From positions 483,517 through 547,516 of the forward strand of contig VZTG01009274.1 of the NCBI GenBank assembly GCA_013397845.1: a DNA stretch of 64,000 nucleotides, written 5' to 3'. Made by a program: the position numbers and the translations under genes. The notes beneath the pieces are model-generated. The model did no database searches. It was given only the letters and a program-made list of their open reading frames with translations, and was not told the DNA's origin. The DNA comes from Melanocharis versteri. Taxonomy: Eukaryota; Chordata; Aves; Passeriformes; Melanocharitidae. Shown piece after piece: positions 25,637-36,166 of the stretch. Each line of letters opens with the position of its first letter. Within the stretch, counting starts at the first letter, position 1.

Positions 25637-26692
25637 CTAATGCCAGGAAAACAGGAATGGAAACAAAAGCAAACACATTACATGAAACAAAATAATCAAA
25701 GTTACTATTAGAGGCTGCACTGCCTGGGAAGACACATATGCAAAATACGGAAAACTGACACTAAGAGTAAAGAACTGGAGTGGGGGAGAGTCTTCAATGC
25801 ACTAAATTCCTTAATTACAAGATCTTTCTGCTGGCTTTGCTGGTTTATTTACTGAAAGTTACTAATCCAGAACCCACCAAATTTTATTAAACAGTGTCAG
25901 CTTTAAGCTCCCACAAATTTTCAGTTTTGGTAATTATTCAGTAGCAAGTGCTGAGAAGTAGATACACACTTTGACTTGGCTTTTCATGGATAATTCCCAG
26001 TAAAGCAATACAGTATCTCTCTAGAGAACACAGAAAAAGTTATCCACGTCATGAGAAGACAAAATGTCCTGATAAACACATCAGGGCTAAATCTGTTCTG
26101 CATTCCAGAGCCTACCTGTCACTGCCCTGACTGTCCAATTCTCTCCCTTCACAAGTGAAGAGTTCCCAAAGCCTGAATGTAAACAACTGATGTGCTACAA
26201 GTCATGCCAGGGTTTATGCCCAAAACTCTGTTCTGTGACTACAACCTGAAACAGCCTTCATAAAATTTCCTCTTCTCTCCCTCTGTCTTTTAAACATGAG
26301 ATGTAAAAACAACCCTGAAATGATCCCTTGGCTCTCAGGGAATGACCCGGTACATACCCACAGAAGGGACAATGTGTGAGATACAGAACAGAGCTCTTCA
26401 GCTGCCAACAGTTCTCCTCCCTGCGGCCAAAAAGCTTCATGGACTTCACCACAGCACCACAGATGGGCAAAAAGGCCATACTAGAAAGTTCTGTAGAGTT
26501 AACTAGAGTCAGCAGCCAGAACACTGATAGCAGAGTGTCAGGTATCATTTCTTCTCTGAGTTTTAACAGTGAAAGACTAAGGGAAACATAACCTCACTGA
26601 GCTGGTTCCATAAAGAAGGACAACCTCAGAACCCACCCACAGAGTTCTTCTTACATGCTGGAAGTGCAGTTTTCACTACAGACTCATCTCAT

Positions 26693-27573
26693 TGTACCAG
26701 GTTTACATGGCAACGTTTTGGTAGCAGGGTGGGGACTGCAGGGGTGCTTCTGTGAGAAGACACCGTGAGCTGTCCCATGCTGGACAGAGACAGCTCCAGC
26801 CAGTTTTAAAACAGATCCACCACTACCCAGTGCTGAGCCTACCAGAATGCTTGCTGGCACCTCGGTGTTTAAGAAAGGGGAAAAACCACTGCACAGCAAC
26901 TGTGTGAAGGGAATGAGAAAATATGAAAGAAACAGCCCTGCAGACCCGAAGTGAGAGAAGAAGGGGAGAAGGGGCTCTGGGTGCAGAGATTCACCTGCAG
27001 GCCCAGGACAAGACTATGGTATCCACCTCCTCTCCACTGTGGAGAATCCATGCTGGAGCAAGCTCGAGCAGGAATTGTGGCCTGTGGAGAAGAGCCCCTA
27101 CAGGAGCAGGTTTTCAGGCAGGACATGTGACCCATGAGGGATGCTGCACGCTGGAGCATTCTGTTCCTGGAGGACTGCGCCCCATAGAAAGGACCTGTGC
27201 TGGAGCAGTTCATAAAAGACTGTCTGAAGCAGGGAAAGAGCAATAGAGACAAGGTGTTATGAACTGACCACAAACCCTTCTCCACAGCCCCCTGTATCAC
27301 TCCAGCGGAGGACGTAGAAGAGTCAGGAGCAAAGCTGAGCTTTGGGAGAAGGAAGGAGCGGGCAGGAAGTGCTTGTAGGTTTCTTCGTAATTCTTTCTAT
27401 CCTAGTCTGTTATTAATTGGTGATAAACTAATTTCCCTAAGTCAAGGCTGCTTGGTCCACGATAGTAATTAGTGAGGGTTTTCCCTGTCCTTATCTCAAT
27501 CTATGAGCTTTTCATTGTATTTTCTCCCTGTTCTGCTGAGGAAGGGGAGTGAGACAGCAGCTTGGACAGCACC
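26693..27573 (+). mobile_element. Avian endogenous-retrovirus-type solitary LTR (plus orientation)
   Basis: This long, internally repetitive segment resembles a widespread avian ERV LTR. It has a start near TGTACCAGGTTTACATGGCA, a GCTTCTGTGAGAAG block, GTGTTTAAGAAAGGGGAAAA, and repeated units built on CTGGAGCA...GTGG (several copies between about 26990 and 27220). It ends with an AT-rich region containing TTGGTGATAAACTAATTT, GATAGTAATTAGTGAGGG and CCTGTCCTTATCTCAATCTA. No retroviral gag, pol or env frame is next to it. Family assignment is from memory of the LTR's appearance and the exact ends are approximate. Confidence 0.7.
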
Positions 27574-27870
27574 TCTACCTCCTCCTCCTTCACTGACGTG
27601 GGGTCTGCAGAGCTGTTTCTATCACATATTCTCATTCCACTCTCTTCTGACTGCTGCTGGTGCTGCACATGTCTTTTTTTTCCCCCTTCTTAAATACGTT
27701 ATCCCAAAGGTGCTACCACCACCACTGATGGTCTCAAGCTTGGCCAGCCCCCTCTTGGAGCCAGCTGACATTGGCTCTCTCAGGCAGAGGTGAAGCTTCC
27801 GGCAGCTTCTCACAGAAGCCACCCCCGTAGCCTTCCCGCTACCAAAACCTTGCCAGGCAAACCCAATACA
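27574..27870 (-). mobile_element. Second copy of the same LTR family, inverted and truncated
   Basis: Read on the minus strand from 27870, this begins TGTATTGGGTTTGCCTGGCA and follows the same order as the plus-strand copy: a GTTTTGGTAGC block, GGCTTCTGTGAGAAGCTGCC, TATTTAAGAAGGGGGAAAAA, ATGAGAATATGTGATAGAAA and CAGCTCTGCAGACC. It covers roughly the first third of the LTR and stops where it meets the plus-strand copy. Similarity to the other copy was judged by eye and is clear over the whole segment. Confidence 0.72.
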
Positions 27871-30800
27871 AGAACGATTTTTACAAATTTTTGTACAACC
27901 TTTACACTATTCATTACATATTTGTTCAAACTTTAAACATTTTAAATTCTGAGTAGACAGGATTACTTGCACAAGAAACAAAAAGCATTTGGCCTCATAT
28001 TTGTAATGCAAAGATATTGCAAACTTTATTTTTCAAGGAAGACAAATTCATATGCAATGCTTTGTACGGTAAACGATTACACACAGGCAAACAACAAATA
28101 AACAGCCATGTGTAACACTATTTTTATTAGAAGCTTACAGGAAGCTTTTGCAAGGCAAATATAAGTGACTGAAAGTTTTGACTAATTTTGATATTATGTA
28201 AACAGAAAATCCTCTATTCATTCATTTTAGCTGATAACATACATGGATTAGAAAGCAGACTTTTAGGAGGATTAGTCAGCACTGTCAGACAGAATAAATC
28301 CGTAGTCTGTATAAAAATGTAGCAACATCCCTTTCAGGATCTCAAAGGCAGAAACTGCAAAGGCACTGATCAAAGAAACAATCTGGGGCAATAATACGCA
28401 GAAATCTGCAACCACCCACTCAGGAGGAAACAGCAAAGGAGACACGGCCTGTAATGTAGCACGAGATGAAATTCAAATCCGAAGGGACCATTATGAGAGC
28501 ATACCAAATGCTGGAGATGTCACAAATGCAGCACTGGATGCAATTACCTCACCATCTACACTTCACAACTTCCTGGAAAAATATCAAAGAATTGGAAAAC
28601 AGACAAAAGACGGTATCAAAAATAATAAGGACACCTACAATGGGGAATTGAGAGGTCAGAACAGGAGCTATATTAATTTTAATAGCCCTTGATTTTCTGT
28701 CTTCTAAAGTCAAAGAAAATATGCAGAAGAATACCTCAAAGGCATCCGCACCAGCCCTAGGACCTCAAATAAAGCAATTAAAGCTAAGGAAGGACCAGAC
28801 AATGCTGAAGGAATTCCTTTAAACTTCTTGTATGGAATGTTGATGAAAGACTATACGGGAAGATCCAAGTATTAAACAGATTCTGAACTACGAAAACACT
28901 CAGAAAAGTGTCAGCAAAAGAAAATTTGATTCAAAGCACCTGACAGACCGCCAAGGGCTACTCCACAACTAATGAGGTCCCTACATAGCACATTAACAGT
29001 TCTCAAAGACAACAACATGATGAATGATTTCTAACAGATACCCCTGCAGTTACCACATTTGAATAAAAAACAGTTTCAAACATTTGATGGGCTGGCGTAG
29101 ACAGCTGGTTTGCAATTTAGCCCAGAGCACCTACAGAAAACCCAGGTGTGCAAAACCCAGGAGCAGAAATCCAAGTCCTGTGAAACTCAAGGAATAATCA
29201 GAAATAACCCTGAAAAATAACCATTTTACTTTACCGTGTTGCGTGAGAGATAAACCAAATTACATGTCCTGCAATATACCTCCTAGAAAGGAACAGCTTA
29301 AGGAAAATAATAGGCTATACTGCTTTTATTTTAGCCATATATCACAGTTGCTATTCTCACTGTTTTGTCTATAAGCATTGCCTCCTTTAACAATGGAAAT
29401 TGTTAAACTGGGTCCCGCAGTAAGTTACATTAGGAACCTTACAGCTATAATAAAGAAAAGATAGGAATCAAAGGAACTAATCCACTTCAAAGGAAACAAG
29501 ACTCAGAAATCTCATATATGACTTCCCATTAAATTATCTCAATTGAACTACACTTTTAAAGTGTGTCAGCTGAAATAAGTGTTGGGCTACTCCTACATTC
29601 CAAATTGGTAGATTGCATAAATAAAAATAAACTTGACTACGCAGCACTTCCCCACAAGGAGAAAATGTCACAGTCCCAGAAAACACATTTCAGTGGAATG
29701 AAAGTCTACACTTCCAGAATTCTCTGAAACCAGGCAGTTAAGTGAGTAGCAAGGGACAAAGGCTAAACCCCCACACCATGAGAGTCTTGCTTTTAATGGG
29801 TAGACGAAGCTACAGAAAGAGAAAAGAGAATGAGACACAAACGCTATGAATGCCACTGAACTTTTATGAGAGGCCACCACAGATTGTGCAACAAATTATC
29901 AGAGATCTGACAGCAGCTGATACTCCTCATAAATTTAAGAGAGAAAGAATTGACATAGTCAAAAATGGAAGAGAAATAAAAAGACCTGGAATTCCCTTCA
30001 GGGAAAGCCAGACACTACAGATTTAATCAACATGATAGAAAAAGAAAACTTTGAATGACTTTTACTGACTTTGCTGCTTCGCCTATTTCACTTTTGCTGG
30101 AGCTGCTTGAGTTAAAACTCAGTTGTATCAGTGGTTATGTTATAGATAAAGTCAGAAGTTTGTCCCACATTCATACAGCCCCACTGATTTCAATTAACAA
30201 ATATATTTATGGGCCTGTTTGTGATTTCTGTCAAAAAGTACTGATCAGATGCTGATTACCAGTTCTGACACATCATTAAAAACACATGAAGTGTAAGAAT
30301 TTGACAAAGAATGTATAATATTTTGCTTTGATTTCAAATCTTTTATACTAGGATAGTCCAAATTTTGACATTGCTGCACACTCACAGAACAGATCTTTTC
30401 AGTGAGATAAGTCAGTAGATAAATCAGAGCAGGGAGTAGTTAACCCCAAGGTCGCACTCAGCACTCAGCTTTGCCTTTCTCTCGCTGAAAATTTGACAAA
30501 ACAGTCCTGTGCAGCAATGCTCTTGGACTAAGTAAGACAAATAAAGCAAGACTAAATCTTTAATGGTTTAAGACTCCAAAAAGAGAATTTTTCATATCAA
30601 ACTGTCAGGAAAGATCACAGCAGAATAAACAGATACAGACTGACTGCAATGGCACAGTGACAAACACTAACCCAGGGCATGAGAACTGACACTGCACCTC
30701 ACACCTACAAAATAGAGGTCTCTTCCTGGGATCATGAACTTCAGCTTTTTTTCTGGGCTTGCATGAAAACTTCAAGACAGATTTACGATTTATCTGAGAA

Positions 30801-31500
30801 AAGGCAGTTAAAGCTTCCTCAAGAGCTGCTTCCTCAAAGAGACATTTCCAAGGAGGCCACATCTCAAAGGCTGCCTGAAGATACCAGCTACCAATTACAG
30901 CTGCTACATCTCAGTGCTGCTGGAAGCCTACTCCTTACTAGAGAGTAATGTGATGGTTTGCAGCATTTACTGCCTAAACACAAGCCATCATCCTGAGAAA
31001 CAAAGACTGCAATGGGCATGTTCTGACCCCATCCTGCCTCCTTCACCTGGAATAGGATCAGTAAAGTCTAGTGTTTCTCATCTGGGCAGCCGAGTTCAGC
31101 GTTTCAAGCTGCCTCCTCTGGAAAACCGAAGAAGATATTAGTCCAACTTCCAGTAGGAAGGGGTTGGTTCTGGACAGCAGAGATCCTCCATGGCCTCCTG
31201 CAATACCAATATCCTGCCCTGCCATCCCTGTGCTGAGCACTGTCAGTCAGTGCCCACTGTGGTGAGAGACGCTCCTGAACAGCCAAATGTAGGGGGTCTT
31301 CCATGCACTGTTCCTGTACACTCCTGTGGCAAACTCTTCCTCTCTGTCAGAGGCTAGTGTGTAGCAATCAACAGAAACATCATCTTCCTCAGCCTCCTTC
31401 TACAACCTTAAACAAGTCCTCATGGGATAGAATCTTCCAACCTGTCTTAATTCCCTACCAGCAACTGAGAGAATAGTTTTGAAAAATGCTTGCTCCTTAC

Positions 31501-31633
31501 CAGTTTCCAATGAATCGGGGATCACTCTGGTCAATATACACAGTTGTCCTAGGATCAACATAGAAACCAATAAGAAGTCCTCCTAACAAGTATCCAGCTG
31601 CAGGTCCAAGTGCTCCCATTACGTACATGATGG
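31501..31633 (-). CDS. SLCO5A1: SLCO5A1 exon: helix 5 and start of the OATP signature
   Basis: This 133-base exon continues the transporter after the phase-1 junction. The G left by the previous exon plus CC makes Ala, followed by IMYVMGALGPAAGYLLGG, which is helix 5. It ends with FYVDPR and a loop reading DQSDPRFIGNW. That last part is the beginning of the OATP family signature around DPR-x-IG-x-WW, which is split across this exon and the next. The acceptor is TTTCCTCAG|CC and the donor is CTG|GTAAGG, so it ends in phase 2. The loop just before the signature (RTTVYIDQSD) differs from human RNPVHLDQND at several positions, while the helix is nearly unchanged. No open-frame call covers this exon because it has no useful internal start. 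Confidence 0.97.
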
Positions 31634-32074
31634 CTGAGGAAATAAAAGATCAGAGTCATATATCAATAAAATTAATGTTTCATTCCGTATTTACACACGA
31701 AATCACAAAATAAATGATGCTTCTTTAAACAAGAAGTTCTGCATCCTAAAACTTTTGGAGACCTTTCTCGCAACCAAGACAGCAACTTCTGCCAAGGTCA
31801 CATATTAGTAAGATTACTGCTTTCTGTACATTTTCAGTCAAATTATGCAAGTGTACACTATTTTGGTATTCTGGATGGAATGCATACTTGACTTGCATAA
31901 AATTTTTCCTATTTGGTAACATTTCCTTTAAATCAAATCAAAATTATTTAACTTATAAATTTTTTAAAAAGTCTAACTAATGGTAGGCAAACAGAAAAGC
32001 AGAAAAACAAAGAATAAAAATTGTAATCAAAGACCAAATACAACATTCTAATTTAGTTACCATCAGTCCAATAC

Positions 32075-33360
32075 TTGTATAAAAGAATGGGCCATTCCAA
32101 GAAATCAAATATTCCTATTTCAGAGTTGAGAGAACATGGGTTTACAGAACGAAAGTCCTATTTAACTAATTTGTTATCCTTCTATGGTAAGGTCGCCAAC
32201 CCAGTGGATGAAGAAAAGGTGATGGGTGTGTTTTTTCTGGATTTTAGTAATGCTTTTGATACTGTCTCTCACAGCATCCTTCAGGACAACCTGTCCAGCT
32301 GTGGGATCAGTGGCTGCAGGCTGTGCTGGGTGAAGAACTGGCTGAAGGGCAGAGCTCCATGTAGTGAATGGAGCTACATCCAGCTGACAACTGGTCACCA
32401 GTGGTGTTCCCCAGGGGTCAATTCTAGGGCCACTTCTGTTCTATACATTTACCAACAACCTGCAGGAAGGAGCTGAATCCACCATCAGCACATTCGCTGA
32501 TGATCCCCAACTGGGAGGTGCTGCTGACTCTTTGGAGGGACAAGAGGCCTCGCAGAGGGATCTACACAGACTGGAGCACTGGACAGTCATTAATGGCATC
32601 ACATTTAACAAGTCAAAATACCAGATTCTGCAGCTGGGATGGACTAATCAAGCATGAGTATAAACTGGGAGAGGAGTGGCTGGAGAGCCTCTCTGCAGAA
32701 AGGGATCTGGAGGTGCTGGCTGGCAGCAGGCACAGCAACAGCCAGCAGCGTGTCCTGGAAGCCAACAGGGCAAACCCCATCCTGGGGTACATCAAATACA
32801 GCATCACCAGCTGCTCAAGAAAGGAGATTATCCCACTGTGTTCAGCACTGGTGCAGCCTCACCCGGAGCACTGTGTGCACTTCCGGGCACCACAATTTAA
32901 GCAGGATGTGAAGGTCCTTCAGTGTGTTCAGAAAAGGGCAATAAAGCTGGTGAGAGGGCTGGCAGGCATGTCCTACGAGGAGCAGCTAAGGACTTGGGGC
33001 TTCTCTAGTTTGGAGAAAAGGAGGCTGAGGGGCAACCTCATGGCTCTACAGCTTCCTGAGGAGGGGATCTTTACTCTCTGGGTCTTTTCTTGCTGGTATC
33101 CAGTGACAGGACACATGGCAAAGGTTCAAAGCTTCACCAGGGGAAGTTTACACTGGATCTTAGGAAGCATTTCTTTATGGAGAGGGAGGTCAAACACTCA
33201 TGAAGGTTTCCTAGGGAGGTGCCAGACTTGTCAGCGTGTTTAAGAGGCATTTGGACAATGCCCTTAGTAGCAGGTTTTAGTTTCTGATCAGCCCCGAAGC
33301 AGTCAGGCAGTTGGATGAGATGATCATTGTATGTCCCTTCCAACTGAAATGCTCTGTTCT
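32075..33360 (+). mobile_element. CR1 LINE, 5'-truncated, with decayed reverse-transcriptase frame
   Basis: The first frame (32075-32476) contains HGFTERKSYLTNLLSFYGK, then FFLDFSNAFDTVSHSIL, which is reverse-transcriptase motif A with its aspartate, and VKNWLKGRAPC. After a frame change near 32450, a second frame carries a FADD catalytic-box equivalent (normally YADD) and DLHRLEHWTVINGITFNKSK. It then hits a stop near 32655. The downstream part encodes broken C-terminal RT remnants (32500-33243) and ends in a CR1 3' untranslated region with TGTCCCTTCCAACTGAAAT. It is a dead element that cannot encode an intact enzyme. Confidence 0.93.
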
Positions 33361-33929
33361 ATCCCCCTCCATTTCATTCCCCTACAGTATCTCTTTACTT
33401 CCTTAATATATCCTGCAGCACCCATTCCTTTTAAGACGCTTCTGCCCTGCTTCCCATATGGTCTGGCTGTAAGTATAAAAGGCAAGGAGGTGGAAGGATT
33501 GGACTACGCTGTCCACTCGTGTGTCTGGTACCACCAAAACCCAGGCTCCAGCACGGCAACACTTGCTCAGCTGCTGCAGATCCTCCGGCAGAACATGCAA
33601 CAACTGATTATCTAATTCTCTCTAATTCTCTCTCTAGGTCCAGATGGTTACTGGACCAGTCCCTGTCCACAACACGAGTATGCAGACTCCATCCTTTTTG
33701 GTCCCATCTTCAATCAGACAGCAGCTGAAGGAGCCTAACTGAGTTGTTACAGCTTGAGTTTCCATGTTACCTGTTAAAGTAAATTATATCTCATGGATAA
33801 AATAAGCAAAAAGAAATCACTAAATCTGCCTGATTAAACCAAAATAACTTGCACATTTCCATGCTATGTTTTGAAATAAGAGAATGAAGAAAAAGAGCAT
33901 TCTCACAAGTAAAAAGAGAGCTATACTGC

Positions 33930-33947
33930 AAAAAAAAAAAAAAAAAA
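33930..33947. repeat. A18 homopolymer
   Basis: A run of eighteen A on the plus strand is followed by an A/C-rich tract. It could be a retroposon tail or a simple repeat. No recognisable element precedes it directly. Confidence 0.9.
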
Positions 33948-36033
33948 CAAAACACAAAACCACTGAAGCTACTACAAAAGGTAAAACTGCCTATACTGAA
34001 AAATGCTCTCAGACCAGAAATTGATTACACAGTTTTAACACTTTTAAGTCATTTTTTCATAAACACATTTTTGGTTTTTATGAAACTGCAATTTTGAATA
34101 AATAGATTTTAAGTCCTTTTCACATAATGGTTTTCAGAACTGTGCTCACTATTTAAATTTATTCTAGCCATGTTCCCTACTGAACTGATTGTAAACAATT
34201 CTCTGTATGCCTAAAATGCTCCATCAGACATTGAAACTCTGCTCCTTAGCAGCAAGTGGCTAGGTAAATCCCACAGTAACTGTTATTTGCAAAATTCACA
34301 TCATGAGGAGGAAAAAAAAAACCCAAACGAAAAACTATCTCCACACTCCCACGACCAATAATAAATTTTGTTCTACAAATGTTCGCCTACAAAATTGATT
34401 CAGACAACTAGAGCAAACTCAGATCTCTAAAATCTTTAGAGAGGAAACACAAAGGGAGTAAAAGACTGACCTAATCCACTCACTTCAGTATTCAGAAAAA
34501 ATACTTATACTGCATTAATTCAGCTTTAGTTCCACCACTGAAAGCAGCAAAATGCAGCAACTGCTTAGGTTTCAAATCACTACCCAAATAGTGTATTTTG
34601 TACACCTGGAAACTGCAGAGGGTTTTCCTTGTAAGCAGAAAAACCGCACAGTAAAGATAAAAATAACACTGTACACTGTTCTCCTTTAGAGGAAGAAATG
34701 CTGTTGACAATTTCAGGAGTACTTTAAAATTACTGTATGCTGCTCAGGCTTCAAGATGTATTCGTTTTTAATATAACTTACAGGCCAAATGTCACTTTCT
34801 GAGTCTTTCAGAAAACACAGAGTCTCCATGTTCCTGGTCAATGGCAGGAGGAAACATCAGCAGGTAAGTTCTTGAAATTGCCATTTCAAGATACACGGCA
34901 GCATCTTTTTCAGCACCTAGTAACTGTCACTTATCAGAAACTGGACACCAAGTACAAGAAACTGATTTAGACTTATAAATGGAACTAAACATAGAGCATG
35001 GCAAGCAGAACACTTCAGTATTTCAAAATCAGGTACTTAAAAGAATCTGCCCCAAACTTCCAAACCTCGCTGTTTGCCTTGAAGGGCAAACCAGCTCCAT
35101 AAGTCACTCTGGCAGGCTACTCAAGGGTCCTGGACCCTTAAAATTCTGGTCACAGCCCTCACAGCTATGTTCAGGAATAAAGACGTTTTTGATTCCCAAG
35201 TAGGCCACCAGGATTACTGGATGATATGGAAAGGAAACTAAACTGGAAACAGATTCAACCAGGATGTCATCAAAATTGTACCTGCTTTACAAATAAAAAA
35301 GTCCTATGGAGAAGAGTTTCAGATTTTTTCCCACTCAGAACACTAGAAGGTTTCCAGCTTTTGGATGAAAAAAGTTCAAAAACATGTAGATGATGTATGA
35401 GCACCTTCCTTTCAGCCTTCTGCCAGGGATTTCAGCTAACTCTTTTTGGTCCTCCCTCTTCAGGCCATGATCTGGGATCTTCATCTAGGGAGTTGCACAG
35501 ATTTAACAGACAAGACCCTTCAATGGAAGTAACTAACATTTTTATCAGGGGACATGCGAGAGTACTGTGATGCTAATGGGCACGCAGTATGCAGATGATT
35601 CTTGAAATTGCACCTAAGGAAATCCAGAATTTGTCTTACAACCTCATAGCCATAAGCTTGACTGGTGCTTAGATTTGCAAGTTGACTTATTATTTCTGAG
35701 TCACAAAAAGCTGTGCTGTAAAATAACAGTAGTATGTCCTTTCCCATGACAAAACAGAGGTGATGTACATTCCACAACTTAAAAGCTCTATTCCAAACCA
35801 TAAATCATCTTCAACAGATAAAAGGAGGAAACTATTGTTAATAGAGACATATGGGCTACAACATCAATCTGAATCTCTTCTGACTGGGTTGCACTGAAAT
35901 GCAGAATTGTACCTCTCTGAGTTCCTGCATTAGCCACGCATGTTCAATGCTGGCAAGCCACCAGTACAATTCTCTGGGAACACTGGTCTCTCTAGGAAAG
36001 CACATGTGCAGGTCACCCACTCCAACCTGACTT

Positions 36034-36166
36034 CACAGAACCACAGAATATTCTGAGTTGGAAGGCACCCACATTCCTAAGAGAATGGCCCGCACAGGGA
36101 TCAAATCCATGACCCTGTAACTAATAGTACCATGCTCTAACCAACTGAGCTGATCTCAGGCTGACT
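36034..36166 (-). mobile_element. tRNA(Ile)-derived SINE with CR1-type tail (TguSINE1-like)
   Basis: Read on the minus strand, AGCTCAGTTGGTTAGAGC (A box, plus positions about 36135-36152) is followed by an anticodon-arm-like region. Next comes GGATTTGATCC (B box, 36098-36108) and GCGGGCC. A tail ending TTCCAACTCAGAATATTCTG then TGGTTCTGTGAA matches CR1 3' ends. The head most resembles tRNA-Ile. Such tRNA-Ile/CR1 composites are known from songbirds as TguSINE1, which is mobilised by CR1 machinery. The 5' acceptor strand does not pair with the 3' GCGGGCC, so this is not a functional tRNA gene. Confidence 0.85.

Larger units (their letters stand above)
25637..31500 (-). other. SLCO5A1: SLCO5A1 intron (5.9 kb) with inverted LTR pair
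   Basis: This intron lies between exons 31501-31633 and 25416-25636 (donor CTG|GTAAGG, acceptor CATTAG|G). Its main content is the head-on pair of LTR copies at 26693-27870. The remainder has no recognised gene. Confidence 0.9.

Noticed and set aside
26869..27300. A 143-codon minus-strand frame and a 107-codon plus-strand frame (26923-27246) as genes
   Set aside because: Both lie within the LTR. They arise from its stop-poor repeated units and show no retroviral protein motif.
36087..36160. A functional tRNA-Ile gene
   Set aside because: The 5' acceptor strand does not pair with the 3' GCGGGCC, the T and anticodon stems contain mismatches, and the element continues into a CR1-type tail. It is a SINE head.
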